Below are positions 45,030-53,703 of a DNA stretch of 64,000 nucleotides, piece by piece. The notes under the pieces were generated by a model. The model did not search any database. It saw nothing but the letters and a program-made list of their open reading frames with translations, and had not been told where the DNA came from. A program made the position numbers and the translations under genes. Numbering within the stretch: the first letter of the stretch is position 1; every line of letters starts with the position of its first letter. Source of the stretch: JADJPO01 sp963828555 (GTDB lineage Bacteria > Actinomycetota > Actinomycetes > Actinomycetales > Kineosporiaceae); assembly GCA_963828555.1 (NCBI GenBank), contig CAWHEL010000004.1:1550001-1614000 (forward strand), given 5' to 3'.

Positions 45030-45551
45030 ATGTCCACCTCCTCAGGAACGACTCCCGGCACTCCCCCGCGGTCGAGCTCCTCGGACGTCGACTCGGTCGA
45101 GCGGTTCATCGCCGCCCCCGCCGAGAAGATCTTCGATCTGCTTGCTGATCCGTCACGCCACCACGACATCGACGGCTCCGGCACGGTGCAGGAGACGCCC
45201 GAAGGCTCACGCCGGCTGGGCCTGGGCGACCGGTTCGGCATGGCGATGAGGATGGGCTTCGGGTATTCGATGGTCAGTGAGATCGTGGAGTTCGAGGAGA
45301 ACCGGCGGATCGCCTGGCAATCGCGGTCGCCGCTGGGTTTCCTCGGGCCGTTCGTCGGGGGCCGCATCTGGCGCTACGAGTTGGAGGCGCGCGAGGGCGG
45401 GACCCTGGTGCGCGAGAGCTGGGACATCACCCAGGAGCGGGTCAAGGCGCTGGTGCGCCCCTTGCGCGGCCAGACCCGGAGCAACATGGCCAGGACCCTG
45501 GAACGCATCGAGCAGGTCGTCGGTGACACGCGTCCCCGCGGGGACGTCTGA
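45030..45551 (+). CDS. SRPBCC family protein
   Basis: Polyketide cyclase/CoxG-like protein of 173 aa. After a Ser/Thr/Pro-rich start, VERFIAAPAEKIFDLLADPSRHHDIDGSG opens the fold; the centre has RFGMAMRMGFGYSMVSEIVEFEENRRIAW and the C-terminus a long helix (QTRSNMARTLERIEQVV). The ligand is unknown. Convergent with the broken PPOX gene, 15 bp apart. Confidence 0.85.
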   Translation: MSTSSGTTPGTPPRSSSSDVDSVERFIAAPAEKIFDLLADPSRHHDIDGSGTVQETPEGSRRLGLGDRFGMAMRMGFGYSMVSEIVEFEENRRIAWQSRSPLGFLGPFVGGRIWRYELEAREGGTLVRESWDITQERVKALVRPLRGQTRSNMARTLERIEQVVGDTRPRGDV

Positions 45552-45566
45552 GCACGACAACCCTGC

Positions 45567-45958
45567 TCAGCCGGACACCACTTTGCCGTTCCGTACCGTG
45601 ACGAAGGCCTCCAGCCGAATGGTGAGGATGATGCGCACGTCCGCATCGGTGATCGGGTTGTCCTTGCCGTAGCGCGCCTGCAGAGAGCGGTAGAACGACG
45701 CCTGAGCGTCGTCGTCCTCGATGCCCTCGAGCCGGCCCCGGACCTCGAGGAAGCGGTAGGGGTCGTCCGGGTCGGCGATCGACAGCGCGACCCGCGGCTC
45801 GTTGGCGAGGTTGGCGGACTTCTGCCGGTCTTCGTGTGCGTCAGCTTCAGCCGCGCGCCGTCCCAGGCGAACCACATCACGCTGCTCTGCGGCGCACCGT
45901 CCGGCCGCACGGTCGCCAGGTGAGCGAAGAACGGCCGCTCCAGCTCGTTGGTCGCCAT
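45567..45958 (-). pseudogene. PPOX-class F420-dependent enzyme, frameshifted
   Basis: The N-terminal part in one frame (MATNELERPFFAHLATVRPDG, SSVMWFAWDGARLKLTHTKT) and the C-terminal part in another (RQKSANLANEPRVALSIADP, YRFLEVRGRLEGIEDD, ending VTVRNGKVVSG) together make a normal ~130-aa TIGR03618-like enzyme. The break is at about 45825-45829; one added C (ACCGG to ACCCGG) repairs it. It is otherwise undegraded, which favours a sequencing error or a very recent mutation. Paralogue of the enzyme at 8737. Confidence 0.8.
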
Positions 45959-46065
45959 GCGAGGTGCCTTCCTGAAGAGTGTCCCCGCGGGGACCGTGGA
46001 ATCTCACGATCCGGACGGGGTCGGTCGGCCTCAGCCGCTGACCCATCCAAGTGTCGCCCCGGCGC

Positions 46066-46626
46066 TCAGGTCGTCGAGAAGGTGACCTCCGCTGTGGGGG
46101 TAACGCTGCCCGTGCGGCCCGGCGCCGCCGCCCAACTCCAGTACATGTTGGTGTAGGCGATCGACTGCTCCGGGGTCACCGGGAAGCCCCACTGGCGCAT
46201 GTCCTCGGTGGTGTGCGCATCGGAGACCAACGTCGCGTCGTAGCCGCGGACCAGGGCGCCATGCAGGGTCGACCGGATACACGCCTCGGTCTGTGCGCCG
46301 GTGACCACCAGCCGGCCGACTCCGCGTTCGGCGAGCCGCTGTTCCAGGTCGGTGGCCTCGAAGGAATCCCCGTACTCCTTGTGCACCAGGGGTTCGCAGT
46401 CGAGACGCTGCAGCTCAGGCACGTACTGCCAGTTCTCGGAGCCCGCCGGCAGCTCGTCGCTGGAGTGCTGCACCCAGACCACCGGCACGCCCTCGGCGCG
46501 TGCCTTGTCCACCAGCGTCTGGATGTTGGCGATCACCCGGTCGCGCTCGTGCGCGCCTCCGACGACGCCGTTCTGCACGTCGACGACGACCAGGGCGGTC
46601 TGCGGGCGGTTCTCCAGGGACGTCAT
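46066..46626 (-). CDS. Isochorismatase-family cysteine hydrolase
   Basis: A protein of 186 aa with the catalytic triad of the family: Asp in LVVVDVQNGV (~residue 16), Lys in EPLVHKEYGDSF and Cys in TGAQTEACIRSTLHGA. Closest in look to nicotinamidase-like hydrolases of unknown substrate. ATG 46626 is preceded by GGAGGTAG. It ends 107 bp before the broken PPOX gene. Confidence 0.92.
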   Translation of the reverse strand: MTSLENRPQTALVVVDVQNGVVGGAHERDRVIANIQTLVDKARAEGVPVVWVQHSSDELPAGSENWQYVPELQRLDCEPLVHKEYGDSFEATDLEQRLAERGVGRLVVTGAQTEACIRSTLHGALVRGYDATLVSDAHTTEDMRQWGFPVTPEQSIAYTNMYWSWAAAPGRTGSVTPTAEVTFSTT

Positions 46627-46691
46627 GTCTACCTCCGTGTCGTGCGGGACAGTGCCCGCACAGCGTAGAGCGGAGCACCGACATCAGTGCC

Positions 46692-47127
46692 GTGTCAGCG
46701 AGGACGGCGAGCGGCCCGCCTCCCGCGCGGGCGTCGTTCTGCTCGTGGCCGCGTTCGTCGCGCTCCAGGCCACGAACAACGCCGCGGTTTCGGTGATGAG
46801 TCTGTTCGTCACCCGCACCCTGGGGCTGGAGATCCCCGCCCTGATGGTGATCGGACGCCTACCGGACTCCAGGTGCTCAACGCCTGGTTCTTCGGCGTTG
46901 TCGCGGGGGTCGGCCTGACCCTGTTCCAGAGCGTGATCCCCCGGCCCGGGCTGGCGTCAGGCCTCTTCGTGAACACCCGCCGGCTCGGCGCCGTCGCCTC
47001 AGGACCGATCATCGGGGTCGGGTCGGCCGCGCCACTGGGGTACCGCGGGGTCTTCGCCTCCTGCGCCGTGTTGACAGTGCTCGCGCTGACCGTGGCCGGT
47101 CTCAGCGACCCACGCAGAACCCCCTGA
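46692..47127 (+). pseudogene. Sugar-efflux MFS transporter remnant (SetA/SetB-like)
   Basis: Only pieces remain. One frame has a helix LLVAAFVALQATNNAAVSVM and SLFVTRTLGLEIPALMV; after about 46858 another frame has QVLNAWFFGVVAGVGLTLFQ, RPGLASGLFVNTRRLGAVAS and two more helices to the stop at 47127. The pieces align with the C-terminal half of SetB-type transporters, but about 40 residues between them and the whole N-terminal half are gone, and no start codon is in place. This is real decay, not a single-base indel. Confidence 0.75.
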
Positions 47128-47262
47128 ACGCCCTCGATCCCGGGCTCGGAGCCACGGCGCCAGGCCGCCACGGACCGTGAAGATCAACCCTCTCTCAAGG
47201 CGGCGTCATCTCTATGTCGTCACTCTTGGCGACGGGACACAGGTGCCCATACGTTCACGTAC

Positions 47263-47278
47263 ACGCCCAACCGGGCGT
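47263..47278. promoter_or_regulatory. Short hairpin before the DUF1800 gene
   Basis: ACGCCC-AACC-GGGCGT, a perfect 6-bp stem with a 4-nt loop, 28 bp upstream of the TTG start. Could end the transporter remnant transcript or act in the leader. Confidence 0.4.
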
Positions 47279-47306
47279 ATTCGGCTGAACTCTCGGGGAG
47301 CCTCAG

Positions 47307-49721
47307 TTGCACGAGCCTCGGTCCTTCTTCGACGACGAGCGTCCTGGCTTCGAGACCGGTTCCGACAGTGACCCTTTCGATGCGCTGCTGACACCGCAGG
47401 GGTCCCCTGCACCCGAGTTAGTCACCGCCACGGCGAGCGCCGGTCGGCGAGTGTCCCGCGAGTCCGCCGTCGGTGAGGCGCCCAGCGGACGGCGCGCCGA
47501 GCGAGCGGCTGAACGTGCCACCTCGCGCCGGTCACTCACCGGAGCGGCGATGAGCACCGCGCTCTTCGGTGCCGCGAGCCTGGCGGCCGGCTGGAAGACC
47601 GGGCTGCTGGACTCCTTGCTCGGCCCCGGAGCCAGCGCGGGTGACTCCTTCCGCCGCCCGGGGCAGACCGCATTGGACTCCTTCGGCTCCAACGACGTCG
47701 CCTACGCCCGTCAGGTCGGCACGATCCCCAAGGGCTCCATCATCCTCGACCCCGAGACGGGCATGCCGCTCGACGGGATCGAGCTGGCCCACTTCGAGTC
47801 GGGCCGTCGGCGCGGCAGGGGCTTCAAGCACGGCAGCCGCCGCAAGCGCCGCCGCCACCACGGGCGCGGCCGACCGACGACCAAGCCGCCGCAGCCGACC
47901 GCGTGGCCCAGCCCGACGCCGAGCGCCACGGCGTCACCGAAGCCGTCGGCCAGCCCGAGTGCCTCGGCGAGCACCTCCCCCAGCCCGAGCACATCCCCCA
48001 GTGCCTCGGCCAGTGCCAGTCCGTCGGCCAGCGCCAGCCCCTCGGCCAGTGCGAGTGCCTCGGCGAGCCCCAGCGCCTCGGCCAGCCCGAGCACGTCGCC
48101 GAGCGCATCCGCGTCGTCGGGCCCGAGCACGTCACCCAGCGCAAGCGCCTCGCCGAGCGCATCGACGAGCCCTACCTCCTCCCCCAGCTCGTCGGCCAGC
48201 GCGACCCCGTCGGCGAGTGCCTCGGCCAGTGCTAGTGCCTCGGCCAGTGCCAGCGCGTCGGCGAGCCCCAGCCCGAGCGCCAGCACGCCGATCCCCCCGG
48301 TGCCCACCACCACGGCGACGGAACTGGTACTGAACCGCGCGACCTACGGGGCCACGCCCCAGCTGCGGGCGGAGATCCAGCGGGTCGGGGCCACGGCCTG
48401 GCTGAACCAGCAGCTGGCCCCGGCCGCGATCGTCGACCCGGAGGGCGCGGCCGTCGCCGCGCAGTATCCGACCCTGAGCATGTCGATGGCCGCCCTGCAG
48501 GCGGAGTTCGACGCGAGCAACCCCAAGCAGCTCTCCCCCACGCAGGATCTGCAGGCCGCCCATCTCGGGCGAGCCTTCTGGAGCCGGCGTCAGCTGTTCG
48601 AGGTCATGGTCGACTTCTGGTCGAACCACCTCAACGTGCCCGTTCAGACCGACGACGCCGCGGCCTCCCGCGCAGACTACGACCGCACGGTGATCCGGCA
48701 GTTCGCCCTCGGCCGGTTCGAGGACATGCTGGTCGCCTCGGCCAACCACCCGGCGATGCTCAGCTACCTCGACCTGGCCAACTCCACCGGGTCGAGCCCC
48801 AACGAGAACTACGCCCGTGAGCTGCTCGAGCTGCACACGGTCGGGGTGGACGGCGGCTACACCGAGGCCGACATCAAGGAGGCTGCCAAGCTCCTGTCGG
48901 GTCTGCGGATGGACTACAAGACCAAGACGGTCGCGTTCGTCCCCGCCCGGCACTACGTGGGCGCCGTCAAGATCATGGGGTTCAGCCACCCGAACGGCGT
49001 TGCCGCCGAAGGGGCCACGGCGGCGCGGGAGTTCTACGAGTACCTCGCCTTCCACCCCAGCACAGCGAAGTACTTGGCCACCAAGCTCGCCCGCAGATTC
49101 GTCAGCGACACCCCGCCGGCGGCTCTGGTCTCCCAGCTCGCGAACGTCTATCTGGCCAACGACACCGAGATGGTGCCGGTTCTGAAGGCGCTGTTCGCCT
49201 CGTCGGAGTTCGCGGTGAGCGCGGGACAGAAGACCCGCCGTCCGATGGAACACCTGATCGCGGTGGGCCGGTCGATCGGGCTGTTGCCCAGCTCCGACCC
49301 GAAGACCCTCCGCGAGCTCATCTGGTCGCTCACCGCGGCGGGCCACTTCCCGCTGTCCTGCCCCACCCCAGACGGATTCTCGGACATGGGCGCCGACTGG
49401 CAGTCCGCCGGCCAGGCCATCGCGCAGTACTCCAACGCCAGAAGCATGCTGAACGGTTGGTGGCCGAAGGGCTTCGGCTACCCGAAGCCCTCGTCCCTGC
49501 TGACCACCCCGGCCACGGCGACCACCCCCGCCGCCATCGGCGAGCAGGTGTGCGCCCGGCTCTTCGGGCGTGCCCCGAAGGCGAACGAGAGCACCGCGGT
49601 GGCGACGCTCCTGTCCGGCAAGGACCTGCCGAGGACCTTCACCCCGGGCGAGACCCAGGACAACGCCACCAAGGCCGTCGTGGCTCTGCTCATGCACGCC
49701 AGCGCGTTCCTGACCCGATGA
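47307..49721 (+). CDS. DUF1800 domain protein with long Ser/Ala/Pro repeat
   Basis: An 804-aa protein. Residues ~70-95 look like a twin-arginine signal placed unusually deep (ATSRRSLTGAAMSTALFGAA). A basic stretch (RRRGRGFKHGSRRKRRRHHG, ~170-190) is followed by a Ser-Ala-Pro low-complexity linker (~190-332). The DUF1800 domain fills ~340-804: LVLNRATYGATPQLRAEI, WSRRQLFEVMVDFWSNHLNV, GSSPNENYARELLELHTVG, GFSDMGADW. DUF1800 genes are nearly always paired with DUF1501, as here (46 bp on); the function of the pair is unknown. Start is TTG with GGGGAG 6 bp upstream. Confidence 0.9.
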   Translation: MHEPRSFFDDERPGFETGSDSDPFDALLTPQGSPAPELVTATASAGRRVSRESAVGEAPSGRRAERAAERATSRRSLTGAAMSTALFGAASLAAGWKTGLLDSLLGPGASAGDSFRRPGQTALDSFGSNDVAYARQVGTIPKGSIILDPETGMPLDGIELAHFESGRRRGRGFKHGSRRKRRRHHGRGRPTTKPPQPTAWPSPTPSATASPKPSASPSASASTSPSPSTSPSASASASPSASASPSASASASASPSASASPSTSPSASASSGPSTSPSASASPSASTSPTSSPSSSASATPSASASASASASASASASASPSPSASTPIPPVPTTTATELVLNRATYGATPQLRAEIQRVGATAWLNQQLAPAAIVDPEGAAVAAQYPTLSMSMAALQAEFDASNPKQLSPTQDLQAAHLGRAFWSRRQLFEVMVDFWSNHLNVPVQTDDAAASRADYDRTVIRQFALGRFEDMLVASANHPAMLSYLDLANSTGSSPNENYARELLELHTVGVDGGYTEADIKEAAKLLSGLRMDYKTKTVAFVPARHYVGAVKIMGFSHPNGVAAEGATAAREFYEYLAFHPSTAKYLATKLARRFVSDTPPAALVSQLANVYLANDTEMVPVLKALFASSEFAVSAGQKTRRPMEHLIAVGRSIGLLPSSDPKTLRELIWSLTAAGHFPLSCPTPDGFSDMGADWQSAGQAIAQYSNARSMLNGWWPKGFGYPKPSSLLTTPATATTPAAIGEQVCARLFGRAPKANESTAVATLLSGKDLPRTFTPGETQDNATKAVVALLMHASAFLTR
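47873..48300 (+). repeat. Low-complexity Ser-Ala-Ser-Pro coding repeat
   Basis: About 430 bp of near-repeats of GCCTCGGCCAGTGCC/AGCCCG units encoding (S-A-S-P)n. They form the linker of the DUF1800 protein. Codons vary among TCG, AGC and AGT for serine, so the repeat is old or selected at protein level, and it keeps frame throughout. It resembles wall-spanning or O-glycosylated linkers. Confidence 0.9.
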
Positions 49722-49767
49722 CGGCCTGCCGACCCCCGTGTGGCGCTCCCACTGAACCGGAGAGATC

Positions 49768-51060
49768 ATGACCTCGACCATCCCCACCCGGGCCCACGGC
49801 TCTGCCGACGAGGAGGCCTGCGGCTGCAAGGAAGGACGGCGCCTGGAGCTGTCCCGCCGCGGCATCCTCAAGATGGTCGGCGGGGGCGCCCTGGCCACCG
49901 CCACCCTGGGCGATGCTCAGCTCGCCTTCGGGGCGACCGCGGGTACCAAGGGCAATGTGCTGATCACGATCGTTCTCGGTGGCGGCATGGACGGCTTGTC
50001 CGCTGTCGTTCCGCTCGGTGATCCCGAGTATGCGCGCAATCGCCCCGACATCGCCGTCCCTGCTTCCCTTGCCCGCAAGGTCGACTCCATGTTCGGGCTC
50101 CACCCGGCCCTCGGCCCTCTGTATCCACTGTGGGATGCCGGCAAGTTCGGCGCCGTCCAGGCCGTGGGACAGACGTCGCCCTCCCGTTCGCACTTCACGG
50201 CCATGGACGAGCTCGAGCGCGCGGCGCCCGGCTCGTCAGTGCACACCGGCTGGGCGAACCGCATGATCGGGCTGCTGCCCGAGACCGGCACGTTCGAGGC
50301 GGTGGCCCTCGGCAACGCCGAGATCCCCGGCCATCTGCGGGGGTCGAACCCCTCGCTTGCGGCGGGCCGGTTGGACGATGTCAACCTCCAGGTCGACTGG
50401 TTCACCCCGCTTCCGTTGTGGCAGCAGGCGTTCACCCAGCTGCACACCGGTGAGCGGCCCGAGGCGTCCGTTCCGATGAGGAGTGCCTTGGCCGCGGCGG
50501 CGACAGTGGGGGCCATCCCGCCGTCCACTGCCACGGGCTACCCCAACAACTCCTGGGGCACGGCACTGAAGGACGTCGCACGGATGGTCAAGAGCGACGT
50601 CGGTCTGCGCGTGGCGAGCGTGCCCTATGGCGGCTGGGACCACCACGAGAACTTCGGCGCGCCGAACAGCACCGGCGGCACGTTCGCCGGGCGCCTGTCC
50701 GGGCTTGCACAGGGCCTTGCCGCCTTCGCGGCCGACTTGGGGCCGGACTTCGACCGGGTGACGATCCTGACGCTCACCGAGTTCGGCCGGCCGCTGAAGC
50801 AGAACGGCAGCGGCGGCCTAGACCACGGCCACGGCTTCTCGGTGCTGCTTCTCGGCGGCGGCGTCAACGGTGGCAAGGTGCACGGCCGGTGGCCTGGCCT
50901 GGCCGCCGCCAACCTCGACCGGCAGCAAGACCTGGCCGTCACCACCGACTACCGGGCGATCGTCAACGAGATACTGGTCGGCCGGATGGGTGTCTCCGCC
51001 GGGTCGCCCGTCTTCCCCGGTTACACCCCCACCCCGGTAGGCGCCATCCGCGCAGGCTGA
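49768..51060 (+). CDS. DUF1501 domain protein, Tat-exported
   Basis: A protein of 430 aa in the alkaline-phosphatase-like DUF1501 family. Twin-arginine signal LSRRGILKMVGGGALATATLG at about 29-49. Core motifs: ITIVLGGGMDGLSAVVPLGD, QAVGQTSPSRSHFTAMDELE, VPYGGWDHHENFG, LTEFGRPLKQNGSGGLDHGHG (likely metal or active-site residues). ATG with GGAGAG 6 bp upstream. Translated after DUF1800 in the same operon; the pair is inferred to work at the cell surface. A family 2 repeat follows. Confidence 0.93.
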   Translation: MTSTIPTRAHGSADEEACGCKEGRRLELSRRGILKMVGGGALATATLGDAQLAFGATAGTKGNVLITIVLGGGMDGLSAVVPLGDPEYARNRPDIAVPASLARKVDSMFGLHPALGPLYPLWDAGKFGAVQAVGQTSPSRSHFTAMDELERAAPGSSVHTGWANRMIGLLPETGTFEAVALGNAEIPGHLRGSNPSLAAGRLDDVNLQVDWFTPLPLWQQAFTQLHTGERPEASVPMRSALAAAATVGAIPPSTATGYPNNSWGTALKDVARMVKSDVGLRVASVPYGGWDHHENFGAPNSTGGTFAGRLSGLAQGLAAFAADLGPDFDRVTILTLTEFGRPLKQNGSGGLDHGHGFSVLLLGGGVNGGKVHGRWPGLAAANLDRQQDLAVTTDYRAIVNEILVGRMGVSAGSPVFPGYTPTPVGAIRAG

Positions 51061-51080
51061 CCCCGCCGTCGCGGGCTCCT

Positions 51081-51145
51081 TGATCGCTGATTGTCATTGG
51101 TCCTCCCCCACCCGCAGGTTGGAAACCAATGACAGTCGCCGATCA
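51081..51145. repeat. Family 2 intergenic inverted repeat, copy B
   Basis: The left arm starts TGATCGCTGATTGTCATTGG; the right arm starts ACCAATGACAGTCGCCGATC. About 18 of 21 positions pair. The 23-nt loop, read on the other strand, has CAACCTGCGGGTGGGGG, nearly the loop of copy A at 22447. It lies between convergent genes and overlaps the end of the next gene by 3 bp. Confidence 0.8.
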
Positions 51146-51580
51146 TGGCGTCGGCGGGCGAGGGGGTGGGGTGGGGCCGCCGATCCAGTCGGCGGCCCGG
51201 CGGGACTCCTCCCCGGTCATGGCCGTGGTCGTTGAAGACCAAAGGTTTCCGGCTCCCCCTGAGGCGGCGTCGAGGGCACGCAGCTCGCGTACCAGAGCGG
51301 TGACCGCCCGCGCGTCGTCCTCCGTGGACAACGGGCCCAGCGGCGGCGGTGTCTGCACATCCGCACCGATCGCCTCCGCCAGCAGCACGCTCTCCCAGCT
51401 CAGGGAACCGATCGAGTGGCGTCCGGCGATCCTCGCCTGAAGCTCGGTCAGACGGCTGGTCGGCTGGGCCAGATCGAAGCCGACGACCAGGTACACCGCC
51501 CGTTCGTAGGTCGGCCGGCCCGTGTACATGCCGAGTCGGTGCTCGATGGCGTCCACGAGGCCTGCCCAAGTCATCTCCAC
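51143..51580 (-). CDS. Hypothetical protein
   Basis: A 145-aa soluble protein not recognised. The N-terminus reads TWAGLVDAIEHRLGMYTGRP with a predicted amphipathic helix, followed by RAVYLVVGFDLAQ; the C-terminus is proline-rich. Codon use is typical of its neighbours. Last gene of a minus-strand series; the stop overlaps a family 2 repeat. Confidence 0.65.
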   Translation of the reverse strand: MEMTWAGLVDAIEHRLGMYTGRPTYERAVYLVVGFDLAQPTSRLTELQARIAGRHSIGSLSWESVLLAEAIGADVQTPPPLGPLSTEDDARAVTALVRELRALDAASGGAGNLWSSTTTAMTGEESRRAADWIGGPTPPPRPPTP

Positions 51581-51627
51581 AGCTGGAGTCTCGCACTCAT
51601 CACCGCCCGAGCCACGATCGAGCGACG

Positions 51628-52092
51628 CTAGCCCCGGGGGATCTCCCAGGACACCGTGCCCCTCCAGGCGGGCAGGCGCGGCTCCCTCAGGCCCAGTGCA
51701 CAGAAATGGAGGGTCAGACCCTCACCGGAGCGAACGTGCTGCGGTCGCGGAGACACTGCTCCCGGGCTCGGATTGAAGACCCAGATGCCCGCGTTGTTCT
51801 CCCGCGCGCGGCGTACCTGTTGCATCCGGCGATCGGCAGCCACGAAGAGCGTTTCCCCAGGGTCCGGGAACAGCTCGACATGCTCGTCGGCGAAGGGCAA
51901 CGGGACGGCGTCGAAGACCCGGTCGGCGCCGTCCGCGCAATGGGCCCGCACCACCTCACGCCGACAGCCCGGGCACTGCCCGTAGCGATGATTCATCCGC
52001 CGGGGCTGCGTCCGCTGATCGACGAGCCACCCCACGGTCACCGCCACGACCGGCAACGCGGTCAGCAGGATCAACCCGCTCCATGACAACAC
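51628..52092 (-). CDS. Membrane protein with zinc-ribbon-like motif
   Basis: A 154-aa hypothetical protein. One N-terminal membrane helix (WSGLILLTALPVVAVTVGWLV) is followed by a C-x2-C knuckle (GQCPGCRREVVRAHC) and a soluble beta-rich domain (VELFPDPGETLFVAADRR, NAGIWVFNPSPG). GTG 52092 puts the helix at the start; a longer reading to 52203 adds only a basic leader. Probably the fourth gene of the sortase-containing minus-strand cluster, 126 bp after the VWA/TPR gene. Confidence 0.65.
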   Translation of the reverse strand: MLSWSGLILLTALPVVAVTVGWLVDQRTQPRRMNHRYGQCPGCRREVVRAHCADGADRVFDAVPLPFADEHVELFPDPGETLFVAADRRMQQVRRARENNAGIWVFNPSPGAVSPRPQHVRSGEGLTLHFCALGLREPRLPAWRGTVSWEIPRG

Positions 52093-52218
52093 CTTTCCAG
52101 GCTGGGGGCTCCTGGGAGGAATCTGCGCCAGACCCGCGTGGGACCCGCCCGATATCGTCCGCTCGAGCGATGTCCCCCGCCGGACGTTCGACCGACCGAG
52201 CAACCGCCTCGCGGTGGG

Positions 52219-53697
52219 TCACGCCGGGTCCAGCGCCGCCATCCTGGTCCGGGCGAGATCGAGGTTCCTGCGGTAGGCGGGATTGCCAGGGTCCGACTGG
52301 ATCAACGCTTCGCCGATTTCGACGGCGCGCTGGTACCCGGCCGCAGCCTGGGCGGTCCACCCCTGTTCGGCGTCCAGCTCCGCGAGCCCGGTGAGGGCCA
52401 CCGCCAGGTCGTACTGGAAGGCGGGGTTGCCGGGATCCAGCGTGACCCGTTGAGCCAAGGCGTCGATGGCCTGGCGGTAACCGGACGCCGCCAGGGCCAC
52501 CAGGCCACCTGCCCGGTCGCTACCCGCCTGCCGCTGGTACTCGGCCGCCAACTCGCGCTGATGCTCCGGATCGGTGGTGTCCACCTCGGCGCGGGCCTCG
52601 AACAGGGACGGTTCGGCGGGTGGCTCGAGAGGCGCCGCAGACGCCTTCCGGCCGCGCGCCCTGCGGCGGTACAGCAGCACCACCCCGAGCCCGGCGCTCA
52701 GCAGCACGGCGCCCGCGGCGACCACGATCACACCCGGTGCGGCGCCGGCCTGCCCACCGTCTACGTTCTGGCCTCCGGACGACGGCGCGGCCCCGGGGGA
52801 TGCGGACGGCGTCGCCGACAGAGCCGGTGCGGACGACAGACTCGGTGCGGAGGACAGGTCGACCTCGACCGTGGTCGCACCGCCTGCCCCCTCGACCAGC
52901 AGCGTCACCGCGGACGTGCCGGCCGGTGGCTGTTCGAAGGTGACCGTGTAGCGCCGCCGTAACCCCTCGGCCACCGCCTCGAACGCCTCGAGTGATCGCT
53001 CGGGCGCCGCCCTGACCGCCACGCCGCCGGTGGCCGTCGCGACCCCCGGCCAGGAGGCGTCGTCCGCGCTCGTGGTGACCACGGCGAGGATCGCGCCCGC
53101 CGCCTGGAGACGCTCGGCCACGGCAGCCGCAGTTTCGCCGTCCGCCGAGGTGGCCGTGCTGTAGAGCACGATCACCGGTGGCACATCGGCAGGGATGGCG
53201 AGTTCGCGCAGGGCGAGGGTGAGCGCCTCGGAGGTGGCCCGCTGCCCCGCGCTGCGCAGGGAACTGGTGGCCAACAGGGCGTCGGAGATCCCGACCGTGG
53301 AGCCCGCCGCGACCTCGGGAGGACTACGGTCGGCGATCACCGCGGTCCGGGCACTCGAGGGCAACTGCAGCAGGAAGCCCGCAGCCCCGGACAGGCCCCC
53401 ACCACGCAGGGCAGGGGCGCCCTCCGCCGAGGCGTCGAGCACGAGCGCGAGCGCCGTCCGGTCGGACAGCACCGGCACGACGACGGTGGGCAGCTCCTGA
53501 CCCCCCGCGAGCACCTTCACCCCCGCCGGTCGCGCCGACGCCGTCGGCACGGCGAGGACCAGGGAGACCGCGCGATCGGAGACCGACCGGACGGCTTGCA
53601 CCTCGAGGCCCTGGCCCGGGGTGGTGGTGGCCAACGCCGGCGGGGCAAGGGGCAGGCTCACCGCGCACACCACGGCCAGGAGCGTTCTCAGCCTCAT
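52219..53697 (-). CDS. Secreted VWA-like / TPR membrane protein
   Basis: A 492-aa protein with a signal peptide (LLAVVCAVSLPLAPPALA), a von Willebrand A-like domain (~75-260; LALVLDASAEG, VIVLYSTATSADG, VTTSADDASWPGVATATGG; the MIDAS DxSxS is degenerate as DASAE), an Ala/Ser-rich linker, one transmembrane helix (~330-352, VVAAGAVLLSAGLGVVLLY) and a cytoplasmic C-terminal TPR-like array (~400-490; ALTGLAELDAEQGWTAQAAAGYQRAVEIGEALI). It may measure an external ligand and report inside. Starts 6 bp after the sortase stop. Confidence 0.82.
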   Translation of the reverse strand: MRLRTLLAVVCAVSLPLAPPALATTTPGQGLEVQAVRSVSDRAVSLVLAVPTASARPAGVKVLAGGQELPTVVVPVLSDRTALALVLDASAEGAPALRGGGLSGAAGFLLQLPSSARTAVIADRSPPEVAAGSTVGISDALLATSSLRSAGQRATSEALTLALRELAIPADVPPVIVLYSTATSADGETAAAVAERLQAAGAILAVVTTSADDASWPGVATATGGVAVRAAPERSLEAFEAVAEGLRRRYTVTFEQPPAGTSAVTLLVEGAGGATTVEVDLSSAPSLSSAPALSATPSASPGAAPSSGGQNVDGGQAGAAPGVIVVAAGAVLLSAGLGVVLLYRRRARGRKASAAPLEPPAEPSLFEARAEVDTTDPEHQRELAAEYQRQAGSDRAGGLVALAASGYRQAIDALAQRVTLDPGNPAFQYDLAVALTGLAELDAEQGWTAQAAAGYQRAVEIGEALIQSDPGNPAYRRNLDLARTRMAALDPA

Positions 53698-53703
53698 CGG
53701 CGA

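Noticed and set aside
47873..48300. Repeat array considered as CRISPR or minisatellite
   Set aside because: Units are short, irregular, without unique spacers, and code for an in-frame Ser/Ala/Pro linker.
48132..49904. Long minus-strand frame opposite the DUF1800 gene
   Set aside because: Antisense of a recognised domain; no motif, and stop-free only because of GC-rich codons on the other strand.
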